DNA of 35,130 nt, taken from positions 1 through 35,130 of the forward strand of contig NZ_JABEQL010000036.1 in the NCBI RefSeq assembly GCF_014174215.1, read 5' to 3'. Shown here in pieces: positions 17,608-26,828 of the stretch (position 1 is its first letter; the number at the start of each line of letters is the position of its first letter). Under the pieces are notes generated by a model, which saw only the letters and a program-made list of their open reading frames with translations, was not told the DNA's origin and made no database searches. This stretch comes from Gluconacetobacter tumulicola. Lineage in GTDB: Bacteria > Pseudomonadota > Alphaproteobacteria > Acetobacterales > Acetobacteraceae. The translations under genes and the position numbers were made by a program.

Positions 17608-18981
17608 TCACCTGTCGCGGGAGAAGATTTCGATCCGGTTCCGCCCCGCATCCTTGGCCGCGTACAGCGCCCGATCCGCCTGCTCGATCAGCGTGCCGAT
17701 CTTGATCCCGCCCTGAAAGGTCGCAATCCCCGCCGAAATCGTCAGCGAGAACGTGTCTCCCGTCGAACAGGGAATGGCGCTCTTCTCGATCCGGCTCCGG
17801 ATGCGCTCCGCACAGGCGGCGGCCTCCGCGCTGGCGCTTTCGGTCAGGACGATCAGGAATTCCTCGCCCCCATAGCGGAAGACGTAATCGTTGCCGCGCA
17901 CCGTCTCCATGATCATGCCGGCGACATGGCGCAGCGCCTCGTCCCCGGCCAGATGCCCCCTGGTATCGTTGATCTTCTTGAAGAAATCGATATCGAGCAG
18001 CACGATGCTGAAGACCTTGTCGTGCGTCAGGGAAAAGGCGATCTCGTTCTGGATCACCCCATCCAGGAAATGGCGGGTCAGCGTCCGGGTCAGCGGGTCC
18101 AGCCCGCTCTGCAGCGCTTCCATCGCCTGGAACAGCCGATTGGTCAGGAACGTGACATCCCTGATGCCGTTCCGCAGCTCGGCCGCGAAACCGGCCGGCA
18201 CCCCATCCTCCGCGCGCACCGCCGCAATGCGCCGGTCGATGGCCCCGATCATGTCCCGCAGCAGCGCAAAATCCTCGGTACCCCGGAACAGCGTCTGCCC
18301 CTTATGGGCCAGCCACAGGCCGAACTGCGATTCCCCGATCGTCTGCAATTCTCCCACGCGCTGCTCGCACAGACAGAACAGCGCCTGGGTGCTCCAGTCG
18401 AAGAAGGTCGCCTTCTGGGTTTCCTTCTCGAAATGCAGATCCTGCCCCAGCGAGAACAGCTTGAAGGACTGGTCCTGCTCCACCTTCTTCCGGAAGTCGG
18501 TGTTATAGGCCTTGTTCATGTAGGTCATGGCGAAATCGACCATGGACTGACAATAGACACAGGCCTGAAGCTGCTCTTCCTTCGTGTCGAAATAATCGAC
18601 GATCAGCAGCGTCAGGCTCATCTTTATGAAATAGAAGCCATACGATACCAGATTGGGCGAAATCTCGAGCTGCGCATGGACCGACCCGACCCGCTCCTGC
18701 AACGCGCGCAGTTCCTGGATATCCGTCTCCCGCGCCGGGAACAGCCGCTTCAGCCACGCCAGCAGGCTGCCCCTCAGGCGGCGTTCGACGGTCTCGCGTT
18801 CCAGGAAGAGCGCCGCATCGGGCCGCTTGAGCAGGGCCTCGTAGAAATTGACGACACAGGTCTCGCCATGCCGGCTGACGATGTCACTCAGCCCCAGCCT
18901 GACCCGGTCCGGCGTATGGACGATGATATAGTCCCATTGCTCCTCGACAGGCAGCGACACGAAATTCTCGTCGAAAAACAC
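17608..18981 (-). CDS. Globin-coupled diguanylate cyclase (DosC/DgcO-like oxygen sensor)
   Basis: 457 residues from GTG at 18981, which has AAGGGAG at 5 nt and gives nearly the 460-residue length of E. coli DosC; an upstream ATG at 19071 would add 30 unconserved residues. Domains: sensor globin (about 15-155) with proximal heme His102 in VGSVHAQLEISP and a distal Tyr47 in NFYEAL, equivalent to DosC His98 and Tyr43; a middle domain with 'FGLWLAHKGQTLF'; and a GGDEF domain with intact GGEEF (371-375). An RGND inhibitory site (RxxD) lies five residues before it. The protein should make c-di-GMP in response to oxygen, with product feedback. It sits alone between unrelated genes. Confidence 0.9.
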   Translation of the reverse strand: MFFDENFVSLPVEEQWDYIIVHTPDRVRLGLSDIVSRHGETCVVNFYEALLKRPDAALFLERETVERRLRGSLLAWLKRLFPARETDIQELRALQERVGSVHAQLEISPNLVSYGFYFIKMSLTLLIVDYFDTKEEQLQACVYCQSMVDFAMTYMNKAYNTDFRKKVEQDQSFKLFSLGQDLHFEKETQKATFFDWSTQALFCLCEQRVGELQTIGESQFGLWLAHKGQTLFRGTEDFALLRDMIGAIDRRIAAVRAEDGVPAGFAAELRNGIRDVTFLTNRLFQAMEALQSGLDPLTRTLTRHFLDGVIQNEIAFSLTHDKVFSIVLLDIDFFKKINDTRGHLAGDEALRHVAGMIMETVRGNDYVFRYGGEEFLIVLTESASAEAAACAERIRSRIEKSAIPCSTGDTFSLTISAGIATFQGGIKIGTLIEQADRALYAAKDAGRNRIEIFSRDR

Positions 18982-19343
18982 ATGAGCTCCCTTCGCGGAA
19001 AAGTCTCTCTCTTCTGGCCACAGCCTGCGCCATCGAAAAACAGGATCATGCCGAAAAGGGGCATCCGGCACCCCGCCACGTTCCGGCGCGGCTATCAGCT
19101 CCGCTTCCCGATGACAACGCCCTTTGTGAATTCATTATGAATTCTTAACATTCTGCAAATTGCCCGGTGACAGATGCGGGGCCTCCCCACAGGCGCCGGG
19201 CCCGGTCTCCCAGGCAGATCCTCAAACGAAACAGGGCCATGGCAGGCCCTGGCGAACATCCGCTCGCCAGGGCCCACCACGACCCCCGTTCCCAAACCCT
19301 GCCAGCCCGTCCGGACCCACGCATCTGGACGGTTACGGCCGTA
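18982..19343. other. Intergenic region between typA and the diguanylate cyclase gene, with one hairpin
   Basis: 362 bp without a convincing gene. It should hold the cyclase promoter, and there is an AT-rich patch at about 19125-19165. A perfect 10-bp stem with an 8-nt loop at 19246-19273 (GCCCTGGCGA/TCGCCAGGGC) lies 70 nt past the typA stop and is the likely typA transcript end, although no T-run follows it. Confidence 0.55.
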
Positions 19344-21167
19344 TCAGGCCGAGGCGCCCGCGCGGTCGCGCTTCTTGCGCTCGTGCGGGTCCAGATAGCG
19401 CTTGCGAATCCGCACCGCCGACGGCGTCACCTCGACCAGCTCATCGTCCTCGATATAGGCGATCGCCTGCTCCAGGCTCATCTTGCGCGGCGGCGTCAGC
19501 AGCAGCGCCTCATCCTTGCCGGCCGCGCGGATGTTGGTCAGCTTCTTCTCGCGGACCGGGTTCACTTCCAGGTCGTTCTCGCGCGAATGCTCGCCGATGA
19601 TCATGCCGACATACACCTTCTCGCCGGCATCGACGAACAGGGTGCCGCGCTCCTGCAGCGAGTACAGCGAATACTGCGTCGTCGCCCCATCTTCCGACGA
19701 GATCAGCGACCCGTTGCGGCGCCCCTCGATCGGGCCGGCCCAAGGCTGATAGCCCGAGAACAGACGGTTCATGACGCCCGTGCCGCGCGTGTCGGTCAGG
19801 AATTCGCCGTGATAGCCGATCAGCCCGCGCGACGGGATCAGGAACGTCAGGCGCACCTTGCCGCCGCCCGAAGGCTGCATGTCCTGCATCAGGCCCTTGC
19901 GCATGGCCATCTTCTCGACGACCACGCCCGAATAGGGCTCGTCGACATCGATCAGCGCCTCTTCGTACGGCTCTTCGCGCTCGCCGGTCTCCTCATTGGT
20001 GCGGAACAGCACGCGCGGACGGCCGATCGTCAGCTCGAACCCTTCGCGGCGCATCTGCTCGATCAGCACGCCAAGCTGCAATTCGCCACGGCCGGCCACC
20101 TCGAACGCCTCGCTCTCCGGGCTCTCGGAAACACGGATGGCAATGTTGCCCTCGGTCTCCTTGAACAGACGGTCGCGGATCTGGCGCGAGGTCACCTTCT
20201 TGCCCTCGCGGCCACCCAGCGGGCCGTCATTCAGGCGGAAGGTCATCGACAGGGTCGGCGGATCGACCGGGGTCGACTTCAGCGGCTCGGTCACTTCCGG
20301 CGAGGCGATGGTCTCGGGAATGGTCGCTTCCGACAGGCCGGCCACGGCGACGATGTCACCGGCCTCGGCCTCTTCCACCGGCACCCGGTCCAGCCCACGG
20401 AAGGACAGCAGCTTGGTCAGGCGCCCGGTCTCGACCACCGAGCCGTCGGGGCGCAGCACGCGCACCGGCATGTTCACCTTCGCACGGCCCTGCTCGACGC
20501 GACCGGTCAGCACGCGGCCCAGGAAGTTGTCGTTCTCCAGGATGGTGGCGACCATGGCGAACGGCGCTTCCTTGTCCACCTTCGGCGCCGGCACATGGCG
20601 CACGATCAGGTCGAACATCGGGGCCAGGTCCTTGCGCGCGCCTTCCAGCTCCTCGTCCGCCCAGCCCTGGCGGCCCGAGGCGTACAGCATCGGGAAGTCG
20701 AGCTGCTCGTCATTCGCACCCAGGGCTGCGAACAGGTCGAAGATCTCGTTATGCACCTCGTCCGGGCGGGCGTCGCCGCGGTCGATCTTGTTGACGACCA
20801 CGATCGGCTTCAGCCCGCGCGCCAGCGCCTTGCCGACCACGAACTTGGTCTGCGGCAGCGCGCCCTCGGCGGAATCCACCAGCACCACCGCGCCGTCCAC
20901 CATGCTCAGGATACGCTCGACCTCACCGCCGAAATCGGCGTGGCCCGGCGTGTCGATGATGTTGATGCGGGTATCTTTCCACACCACCGACGTGCACTTG
21001 GCCAGGATGGTGATGCCGCGCTCGCGCTCCAGGTCGTTGCTGTCCATCGCCCGCTCGGCGACATGCTGGTTCTCGCGGAACGACCCGGACTGCTTCAGAA
21101 GCTGGTCGACCAGCGTGGTCTTGCCATGGTCGACGTGAGCGATGATGGCGATATTGCGAATGTCCAT
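19344..21167 (-). CDS. typA: Ribosome-associated GTPase TypA/BipA
   Basis: 607 residues, normal for the family. Translation-factor GTPase motifs are complete: G1 AHVDHGKTT, G2 RGITI, G3 DTPGHADF and G4 NKID, followed by the EF-G-like domains and the BipA-specific C-terminal domain ('RGLIGYHGEFLTDTRGTGVM'). It binds the ribosome and helps 50S assembly and stress or low-temperature growth. The start is taken at MDIRNI (21167); the open frame upstream to 21209 is unconserved. It diverges from the ABC exporter operon across a 194-bp spacer. Confidence 0.97.
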   Translation of the reverse strand: MDIRNIAIIAHVDHGKTTLVDQLLKQSGSFRENQHVAERAMDSNDLERERGITILAKCTSVVWKDTRINIIDTPGHADFGGEVERILSMVDGAVVLVDSAEGALPQTKFVVGKALARGLKPIVVVNKIDRGDARPDEVHNEIFDLFAALGANDEQLDFPMLYASGRQGWADEELEGARKDLAPMFDLIVRHVPAPKVDKEAPFAMVATILENDNFLGRVLTGRVEQGRAKVNMPVRVLRPDGSVVETGRLTKLLSFRGLDRVPVEEAEAGDIVAVAGLSEATIPETIASPEVTEPLKSTPVDPPTLSMTFRLNDGPLGGREGKKVTSRQIRDRLFKETEGNIAIRVSESPESEAFEVAGRGELQLGVLIEQMRREGFELTIGRPRVLFRTNEETGEREEPYEEALIDVDEPYSGVVVEKMAMRKGLMQDMQPSGGGKVRLTFLIPSRGLIGYHGEFLTDTRGTGVMNRLFSGYQPWAGPIEGRRNGSLISSEDGATTQYSLYSLQERGTLFVDAGEKVYVGMIIGEHSRENDLEVNPVREKKLTNIRAAGKDEALLLTPPRKMSLEQAIAYIEDDELVEVTPSAVRIRKRYLDPHERKKRDRAGASA

Positions 21168-21361
21168 ACGTGTGTGACCTGACTTCCTTCGCGGGCCCCG
21201 GACGGGCATGCCGGCCGCCCGCGCGCCCTTGCGCCATGGTCGGAACCGACGGATGTTTCTCTATTCACCGGGGTAGATAGAGGGGACGCACGCGGATTGC
21301 ACGCGAAACTTCACCCTTCCGGCCGAACCCTGCCCTGCACGGAACAGCGACGGAACAGCCT

Positions 21362-22390
21362 ATGCCCCCCTCCCCAGCCCGGATCGTCGTCGAGGACCTG
21401 CGCAAATCCTACCGCGTCGCCACCCGTCCGCCGGTCGGGCCGGCCGGGCTGGCGGCCTGGCTGCCCTCCCGCCGTCCCTGGCGCACCATCGCGGCCCTGC
21501 GCGGCGTCACCTTCACCATCGAACCCGGCACCATCACCGGGCTGATCGGCCCCAACGGCGCCGGCAAATCCACTGTCATCAAGATCCTGTCCGGCATCCT
21601 GCGGCCGGAGTCCGGCCGGGTCACGGTGGGGGGCCTGGTGCCGTGGGCCCAGCGGCTCCGCCATGTCGGGCGCATCGGCGTGGTGTTCGGCCAGCGCTCG
21701 CAACTCTGGTGGGACCTGCCAGTCGATGACGGGTTCGCCCTGCTGCGCGACATCTACCGCGTGCCGCCCACCCTTTATCGCGCCCGCCGGGCCCGCCTGG
21801 TCGAAACCCTGCGCCTGGCCGATTTCCTGGACCAGCCGGTGCGCCAGCTCTCGCTGGGCCAGCGCATGCGCGCCGAACTGGCCGCCGCCCTGCTGCACGC
21901 CCCGCCCCTGCTGATCCTGGACGAACCGACCATCGGGCTGGACGCCCCCTCCAAACTGGCCATCCGCGCCTTCATCCGCGACCTGAACCGGCAGGACGGC
22001 ACGACAATCCTGCTGACCACCCACGACATGCACGATATCGAGGCCCTGGCCGAACGAGTGATCGTCATCGGCGACGGCCGCGTCCTGGCCGACAGCCCCT
22101 TCGAGACCCTGCGCGCCACCACCCTCTCCGGCCGCCGGCTGATCGCGAGCTTCGACGGCCCGCCCCCCACCCTCACCCTGCCGGAAGGCGTGTCCCGCCT
22201 GCCCGCCACCGGCCAGACACTGGCGCTGGATTTCGACCCCGCCCGCATCGCAGCACCCGACCTCATCCAGCTCCTGACGCAGGCCGGCGGCACCGCCGGC
22301 ACAGCCCCCCTGGCCGACGTCACGATCACCCGCCCGTCGATCGAGGACGTGATCAGCCGGTTCTACGAACACCACGCGTCCAGCCCATGA
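21362..22390 (+). CDS. ABC-2 type exporter, ATP-binding subunit
   Basis: 342 residues. Walker A GPNGAGKST (63-71), signature LSLGQ (163-167), Walker B LLILDEPT (183-190) and the H-loop TTHD are all present. The insert before Walker A (PAGLAAWLPSRRPWRTIAAL) and the long C-terminal extension match the subgroup that pairs with two dissimilar ABC-2 permeases (COG4586 type). The substrate cannot be read from sequence. The gene overlaps the next permease gene by 4 nt. Confidence 0.9.
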   Translation: MPPSPARIVVEDLRKSYRVATRPPVGPAGLAAWLPSRRPWRTIAALRGVTFTIEPGTITGLIGPNGAGKSTVIKILSGILRPESGRVTVGGLVPWAQRLRHVGRIGVVFGQRSQLWWDLPVDDGFALLRDIYRVPPTLYRARRARLVETLRLADFLDQPVRQLSLGQRMRAELAAALLHAPPLLILDEPTIGLDAPSKLAIRAFIRDLNRQDGTTILLTTHDMHDIEALAERVIVIGDGRVLADSPFETLRATTLSGRRLIASFDGPPPTLTLPEGVSRLPATGQTLALDFDPARIAAPDLIQLLTQAGGTAGTAPLADVTITRPSIEDVISRFYEHHASSP

Positions 22391-23223
22391 TCCACGCCGC
22401 AACCCCATACCTGGCCGCCTTCCGCGCCCGCTGGCAGACCACCATGCGCTACCGCGCGGCGGCCCTGGCCGGGTTCGTGACCCAATGCTGGTGGGGCGTG
22501 ATCAACATCATGATCTACGCCGCCTTCTATCACGGCGCCCATGACGCGGCAGGCACGGCGCCGCTCGGCCTGCACCAGACCGTCACCTATGTCTGGATCA
22601 TGCAGGGCACCCTGGCCCTGATGCCCTGGAGCTGCGACCCCGAGATCGCGGACGCGGTACGCAGCGGCGCGGTGGCGCACGATCTGCTGCGCCCCATCGA
22701 CCTCTGGTGGTGGTGGTCCTGCCGCGCCACCGCGCGCATCCTCGGCCGGCTGGTCCCCCGCGCCCTGCTGATCGTCGCCTTCGCCGGCCTGGTCCTGCCT
22801 CTCGCCGGGCTCGGCGCCTGGGCGCTCCGCCCCCCGGCCTCGCTGCCCGACGCCGCCTTGTTCGCCGTGTCGATCCTGATGGGGCTGGCCCTGTCGGCCA
22901 GCATCGTCGTGCTGCTGAACATCGTCACCGTCCGCACCCTCTCGCCCGCCGGCGGCAGTGCCGTCATCACGCCGCTGGCCCTGATCCTGTCGGGCAACCT
23001 GCTGCCGCTGGCGCTGTTCCCCGGCGCGGTCCAGACACTTCTCATCCTTCAACCCTTCGCCGGCCTGGGCGACCTGCCCTGCCGGTTCTGGCTCGGCACG
23101 CTGCATGGCGGCCGGGCAGTCCTCGCACTGGGCCAGCAGGCGGCCTGGATCGCGGCCCTGACCATGATCGGCCGCGCTTCCCTGCGCCGGACCCTGCACC
23201 GGCTGGAGATCCAGGGCGGATGA
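22387..23223 (+). CDS. ABC-2 type exporter, first permease subunit
   Basis: 278 residues with about six hydrophobic segments, including ones around residues 38-58, 120-150 and 155-180. The N-terminal 'AAFRARWQTTMRYRAAALAGFVTQ' is typical of ABC-2 permeases in this subgroup (COG4587 type). It forms the membrane pore with the following gene product, powered by the upstream ATPase. ATG overlaps the ATPase stop, and its own stop overlaps the next start, so the three subunits are translationally coupled. Confidence 0.85.
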   Translation: MIHAATPYLAAFRARWQTTMRYRAAALAGFVTQCWWGVINIMIYAAFYHGAHDAAGTAPLGLHQTVTYVWIMQGTLALMPWSCDPEIADAVRSGAVAHDLLRPIDLWWWWSCRATARILGRLVPRALLIVAFAGLVLPLAGLGAWALRPPASLPDAALFAVSILMGLALSASIVVLLNIVTVRTLSPAGGSAVITPLALILSGNLLPLALFPGAVQTLLILQPFAGLGDLPCRFWLGTLHGGRAVLALGQQAAWIAALTMIGRASLRRTLHRLEIQGG

Positions 23224-24011
23224 ACGGATTCGCCCTCTGGCGCCGCTACGCACGCGCCTCCCTGTCCGGCCAGACACGCTATCCCGGCGCCTTCCTGATG
23301 CAGATGGCCGGTCATCTGGCCACCACCCTCATGGGCTTCGCCGCGATCTGGGTGCTGTTCCACCGGTTCGGCACCGTGCGCGGCTGGACCGTCGGCCAGG
23401 TGGCGCTGTTCTACGGGCTGGTGAATATCGAATTCGCGCTGACCGAGACCATCGGCTACGGGTTCGAGCGCTTCGGGGACGATTTCCTGCGCACCGGCGC
23501 CTTCGACCGGCTCCTGCTGCGCCCCCGCTGGACGGTGCTGCAACTGCTGGGCCACCAGTTCCGCCTGCGCCCGCTGGCCCGGCTGGCCCAGGGCGCGGCC
23601 ATCCTGGCGCTGGGCCTGGCCATGACGCCGGTCCGCCCCCTCCTGTTCACCCTGCCGATGATGCTGTGGGCCATCGCCGGCGGCGTCGCCTTCTTCCTCG
23701 GCGTGCTGATCGGCCAGGCGGCGCTGTCCTTCCGCACCATCGAAAGCCTGGAGATCGTCAACGTCCTGACCTATGGCGGCGTCGAAGCCGGACAATATCC
23801 GTTCGACCTCTACGCGCGCTGGTTCCGCCAGCTCATGACATACGCAATCCCGCTGGGCGCCGTCAGCTACGAACCCATGCTGGCAATCCTCGGCCGATCC
23901 CCCCACCCGATGGCCGCCACACTGGCCCCCGCCGCCGGCTTCGCCTTCCTGGCGATCATGCTGCTGTACTGGCAGGCAGCCGTCCGCCGCCACGCCTCGA
24001 CCGGAAACTGA
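23220..24011 (+). CDS. ABC-2 type exporter, second permease subunit
   Basis: 263 residues from ATG at 23220 (4-nt overlap with the first permease). It has about six membrane segments and conserved features of the COG3694-type partner permease: 'GFERFGDDFLRTGAFDRLLLRP' in the middle and 'RWFRQLMTYAIPLGAVSYEP' near the C-terminus. It completes a heterodimeric exporter. The operon ends here, 10 nt from the convergent amidohydrolase stop, with no spacer for an ordinary terminator. Confidence 0.87.
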   Translation: MNGFALWRRYARASLSGQTRYPGAFLMQMAGHLATTLMGFAAIWVLFHRFGTVRGWTVGQVALFYGLVNIEFALTETIGYGFERFGDDFLRTGAFDRLLLRPRWTVLQLLGHQFRLRPLARLAQGAAILALGLAMTPVRPLLFTLPMMLWAIAGGVAFFLGVLIGQAALSFRTIESLEIVNVLTYGGVEAGQYPFDLYARWFRQLMTYAIPLGAVSYEPMLAILGRSPHPMAATLAPAAGFAFLAIMLLYWQAAVRRHASTGN

Positions 24012-24021
24012 TGGCCGCCAG

Positions 24022-25455
24022 CTAGGGCGCGGTCTCGCAGGGCGGTTCGTCGGGCGGCGTTCCGTCGAATGCCAGTGGATACAGCGCGTGGCGCGCGGCA
24101 TAGGCTTCCAGTTCCGCAGCGGAAACGCGACCCGGCTCCGGACAGAGCTTGAGCGAGACCCCCGGTACATCGATCGCTTCGCAGGACGGGCGCAGCCGAT
24201 CGACCAGATCCCCACGCCCCAGCAGCACCTTGCCACCACGCAGGACCAGCATCTCGTCCTGCGGCCTGGCACGCACGACGGCATGGACACCACGATGCGC
24301 GGGGTCGGCGAACAGCACGAGATCGGCGAGCTTGCCGACCGCGATACTGCCGATCTCCTTCTCCGCGCCCGCCACGCGTGCCGCATTGAGCGTGACCATG
24401 CGCCAGAGTTCCCCATCGCCCAGGGTATCATGCAGATGGCCGTGATTATACTGCACGGCACAGGCCAGTTCGCGATTCAGGTTCATGGACCCGGACGGCA
24501 GCCAGTCCGACCCCAGGGCGATGGTGATGCCCCGCTGCCGGGCCGCCAGCACATCCATCGTCCGTCCATACAGGGACAGGTTGCTGCGCGGCGACCAGAC
24601 GAGGCTTGCCTGCCGGGAAGCGACCAGATCGAGATCCTGCGGAGTCAGGGCGACCGCATGGATCAGCGCGGCCTGCGGCATGATCCAGTCATGGCTGGTG
24701 CCGCCGCCTCCCGCCTGGGGCGTGGTGTCGTATGTCTCCGAACTCTCGCAGCGGAATTCATTGCGGGCCGCCTCATCCCGGCCTTCCGAGACATGGGCGA
24801 GGAAGGCGCTCGCATGCGCGACCAGATCATGCGTGGCAGGATGGGGCCCATAGTCGCAATCCTGCGTGCGCATGATCCCCGGCGCATCGTCGAGGGGAAA
24901 AATCGTGTAGGTCACAGGGGCGATGGCGACCCCCTCCAGCCCGTCGCGGAAATCCAGGTTGCGCAGCAGGCCGGGTGCCATGCGCTCGGCCACGGTCGAG
25001 GTCGTGCCGCCGACCAGAAAACGCAGTTCGATCCAGCTCAACGACAGCGGATCGCGATCGGGTCTGAAATCCTGCAACAGCCGATGACCGTCCAGCCCCT
25101 TGCGCCATTCATGACGATGGGCATAGCGCTCGCCGCTATCGGGTCGGGGGCCGATATTGTCGAAATCGATATGGTCGTGCGTGTTGATGAAGCCGGGCGA
25201 CAACACGGCATCATGGCAAAGGATGCGCGTGGCGGACGACGACGCCGCGCAACGCGCACCAACGCAATCGATCCGCCCGGCGGCATCGATCCGCACCTCC
25301 CCCGGCGCAAGGACATGGTCCGGCGCCAGAATGGTCGCGCGGATCACCGTCTCGCCCGTCCCGCGCTGCACGGTGCAGGCCGGTGCGGCCCATGTGGCGG
25401 CCGGCAGGAGAAAGGCGGCCGCCGCAATTGCCAGCGTCGCGGCGCGTCCGATCAC
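24022..25455 (-). CDS. Exported amidohydrolase-superfamily protein
   Basis: 477 residues. A signal peptide (MIGRAATLAIAAAAFLLPAATWA, cleavage near 23) precedes an amidohydrolase barrel: the metal-binding HxH in NTHDHIDF (H93, H95), a later HAVALT segment, and the terminal 'IALGSDWLPSGS' aspartate motif. The 'GSIAVGKLADLVLF' region is typical of deaminase/dihydroorotase-like members. The substrate is unknown. Because it is coupled by a 4-nt overlap to an exported nucleoside hydrolase, a nucleobase- or nucleoside-related substrate in the periplasm is a reasonable inference, not a demonstrated one. Confidence 0.82.
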   Translation of the reverse strand: MIGRAATLAIAAAAFLLPAATWAAPACTVQRGTGETVIRATILAPDHVLAPGEVRIDAAGRIDCVGARCAASSSATRILCHDAVLSPGFINTHDHIDFDNIGPRPDSGERYAHRHEWRKGLDGHRLLQDFRPDRDPLSLSWIELRFLVGGTTSTVAERMAPGLLRNLDFRDGLEGVAIAPVTYTIFPLDDAPGIMRTQDCDYGPHPATHDLVAHASAFLAHVSEGRDEAARNEFRCESSETYDTTPQAGGGGTSHDWIMPQAALIHAVALTPQDLDLVASRQASLVWSPRSNLSLYGRTMDVLAARQRGITIALGSDWLPSGSMNLNRELACAVQYNHGHLHDTLGDGELWRMVTLNAARVAGAEKEIGSIAVGKLADLVLFADPAHRGVHAVVRARPQDEMLVLRGGKVLLGRGDLVDRLRPSCEAIDVPGVSLKLCPEPGRVSAAELEAYAARHALYPLAFDGTPPDEPPCETAP

Positions 25456-26519
25456 GCGCGCAGGGCCTGAAAGACGGTTTCGCGGAATATCTCGTGCGAT
25501 CCCCTGGTACAGATGGCGACGTTCGCCGGCAGCGCGTCGCCCGTATAGATATGCGTCCCACCGAACACGTAGGACCCCCGCGTTTCGGTGCCGCTCAACT
25601 CCACCGCAACATGAACGGCTTCGAACTGAAGGGCGACGGAGGGCTCAAGGAGCATGGTGGCGGCAAACGGATCGGCATAGGTCGCACCGGGCTTGTGCCG
25701 CTTTTCGGTCTCGAATTTCAGCCGTTCCGCGTTCGATTTCAGGAAGAGCGCGCTCTTCGCCGTGCCGAATGTCGCGATCTGGTCGAAATCCGCCTGCGTC
25801 AGCATCTCCGTCTCACCCAGGCTGCCCGTCATGGCGATCGGCAGGCCCGAGCGCAGCACGATATCGGCCGCTTCCGGATCGACCATCGCATTGAAGCTGA
25901 CCGACGTGCCGATCCCTTCATAGCGTCCGCCGACGATCACGATGCCACGGGCCTTGCGGGCAATCGAAGGGTCAAGCAGCAGGGCAAGGGCAATGTTCGA
26001 CAATCCGCCGAGCGCCAGCAGCACCACTTCGCCCGGATGAGCGGAAACGATGCGCGAAATGGCGATCGCGGCATGGTCGGGTGCCGGTTTCAGCGCGACC
26101 TCCGGCACCACCATGTCGCCGAATCCATATCGGCCATGAATGAACCCGGCAGCCGGATAGGACCGGCCGAGCAGCGGATGATCGACGCCCCGATGCACCG
26201 GTATCGTCCCGTTCTTCAGGGTCTGCACGAGGAAGAGCGTGTTCCGCACTTCCTGCTCGTAGCCGATATTGCCCGGCGTCACGGTGATCGCTTCCGTCGT
26301 GATGCGCGTGGAACCGAGCATCATGATGATCGCCAGCAGGTCGTCCGTTCCCGGATCGGTGTCGATGATCACCCGGCGCACGTCGCGCAGCCAGGGCACA
26401 GACGCGACCGGCTGCCCGAGAACCGTCCACGCCGTCTGCGCGCGGGAACGATCCAGGGGCATGAGAGCACCTGCGAACAGGGCTCCCCCGGCAAGAAACT
26501 GTCTGCGGTCGAGGGACAT
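25452..26519 (-). CDS. Exported inosine/uridine-preferring nucleoside hydrolase family protein
   Basis: 355 residues from ATG at 26519 with AGGA at 7 nt. The N-terminus MSLDRRQFLAGGALFAGALM is a twin-arginine-type signal, suggesting export of a folded enzyme. The nucleoside-hydrolase calcium site DTDPGTDD (53-60) follows, with 'LALGGLSNIALAL' and 'VGGRYEGIG' downstream. Members split N-glycosidic bonds of ribonucleosides to base and ribose. It is the first gene of a two-gene operon with the exported amidohydrolase. The 145 bp upstream should hold the promoter. Confidence 0.88.
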   Translation of the reverse strand: MSLDRRQFLAGGALFAGALMPLDRSRAQTAWTVLGQPVASVPWLRDVRRVIIDTDPGTDDLLAIIMMLGSTRITTEAITVTPGNIGYEQEVRNTLFLVQTLKNGTIPVHRGVDHPLLGRSYPAAGFIHGRYGFGDMVVPEVALKPAPDHAAIAISRIVSAHPGEVVLLALGGLSNIALALLLDPSIARKARGIVIVGGRYEGIGTSVSFNAMVDPEAADIVLRSGLPIAMTGSLGETEMLTQADFDQIATFGTAKSALFLKSNAERLKFETEKRHKPGATYADPFAATMLLEPSVALQFEAVHVAVELSGTETRGSYVFGGTHIYTGDALPANVAICTRGSHEIFRETVFQALRA

Positions 26520-26664
26520 CGCGGCATCCTTTTCGTGGTCGTATCGGAATGCCACGATCCGCTGCCTGTTGCGAAACTGAAATTTGTCTCGCCGGTCAGA
26601 AAATCAGTCCGCGCCCATGCGCCGGCCAGGGCGATGCCCCAGCCGGCGGTCTCACCAGGTTCAT

Positions 26665-26828
26665 AGAGCCTGACCGAAAATGTGGGCTGGCGAGCGAGAG
26701 CGGCCCAGGGGGCCGCGCCCGGCGTGTGTTGCCGAGCATCGGAGCGGAGTGGCCTTGATGGCCATGAGCACCGAAGCGCAGGCAACACGCGCTGGATCGC
26801 CGCCAGTGCGCATTTGCGGTCAGGCTCT
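26665..26828. repeat. 164-bp foldback repeat, copy A
   Basis: The ends are near-perfect inverted repeats: AGAGCCTGACCGaAAATG at the left pairs with CATTTgCGGTCAGGCTCT at the right (17 of 18). The interior has further pairing blocks, including GCGAGCGAGAGCGG and GGCCTTGATGGCC. It ends on the first base of the adenosine kinase stop codon (TAA on the minus strand, 26828-26830). It is the same family and length as copy B at 27933. The 145 bp between it and the nucleoside hydrolase start shows no further gene I can support. Confidence 0.85.

Noticed and set aside
17536-19140. 534-codon plus-strand frame opposite the diguanylate cyclase gene
   Set aside because: Low-complexity antisense reading; the globin and GGDEF motifs lie on the minus strand.
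19246-19273. An operator for the diguanylate cyclase in the 10-bp hairpin
   Set aside because: It lies far from the cyclase start and close behind the typA stop, so a transcript end is the simpler reading.
19167-21182. 671-codon plus-strand frame opposite typA
   Set aside because: The antisense shadow of TypA; the minus strand carries all GTPase motifs.
26369-26788. Minus-strand frame with a plausible-looking stretch (RLYEPGETAGWG, NFSFATGSGSWHS) upstream of the nucleoside hydrolase
   Set aside because: It runs from the repeat into the hydrolase gene in another frame, with no start signal and no recognised family; chance or an unrecognisable remnant.
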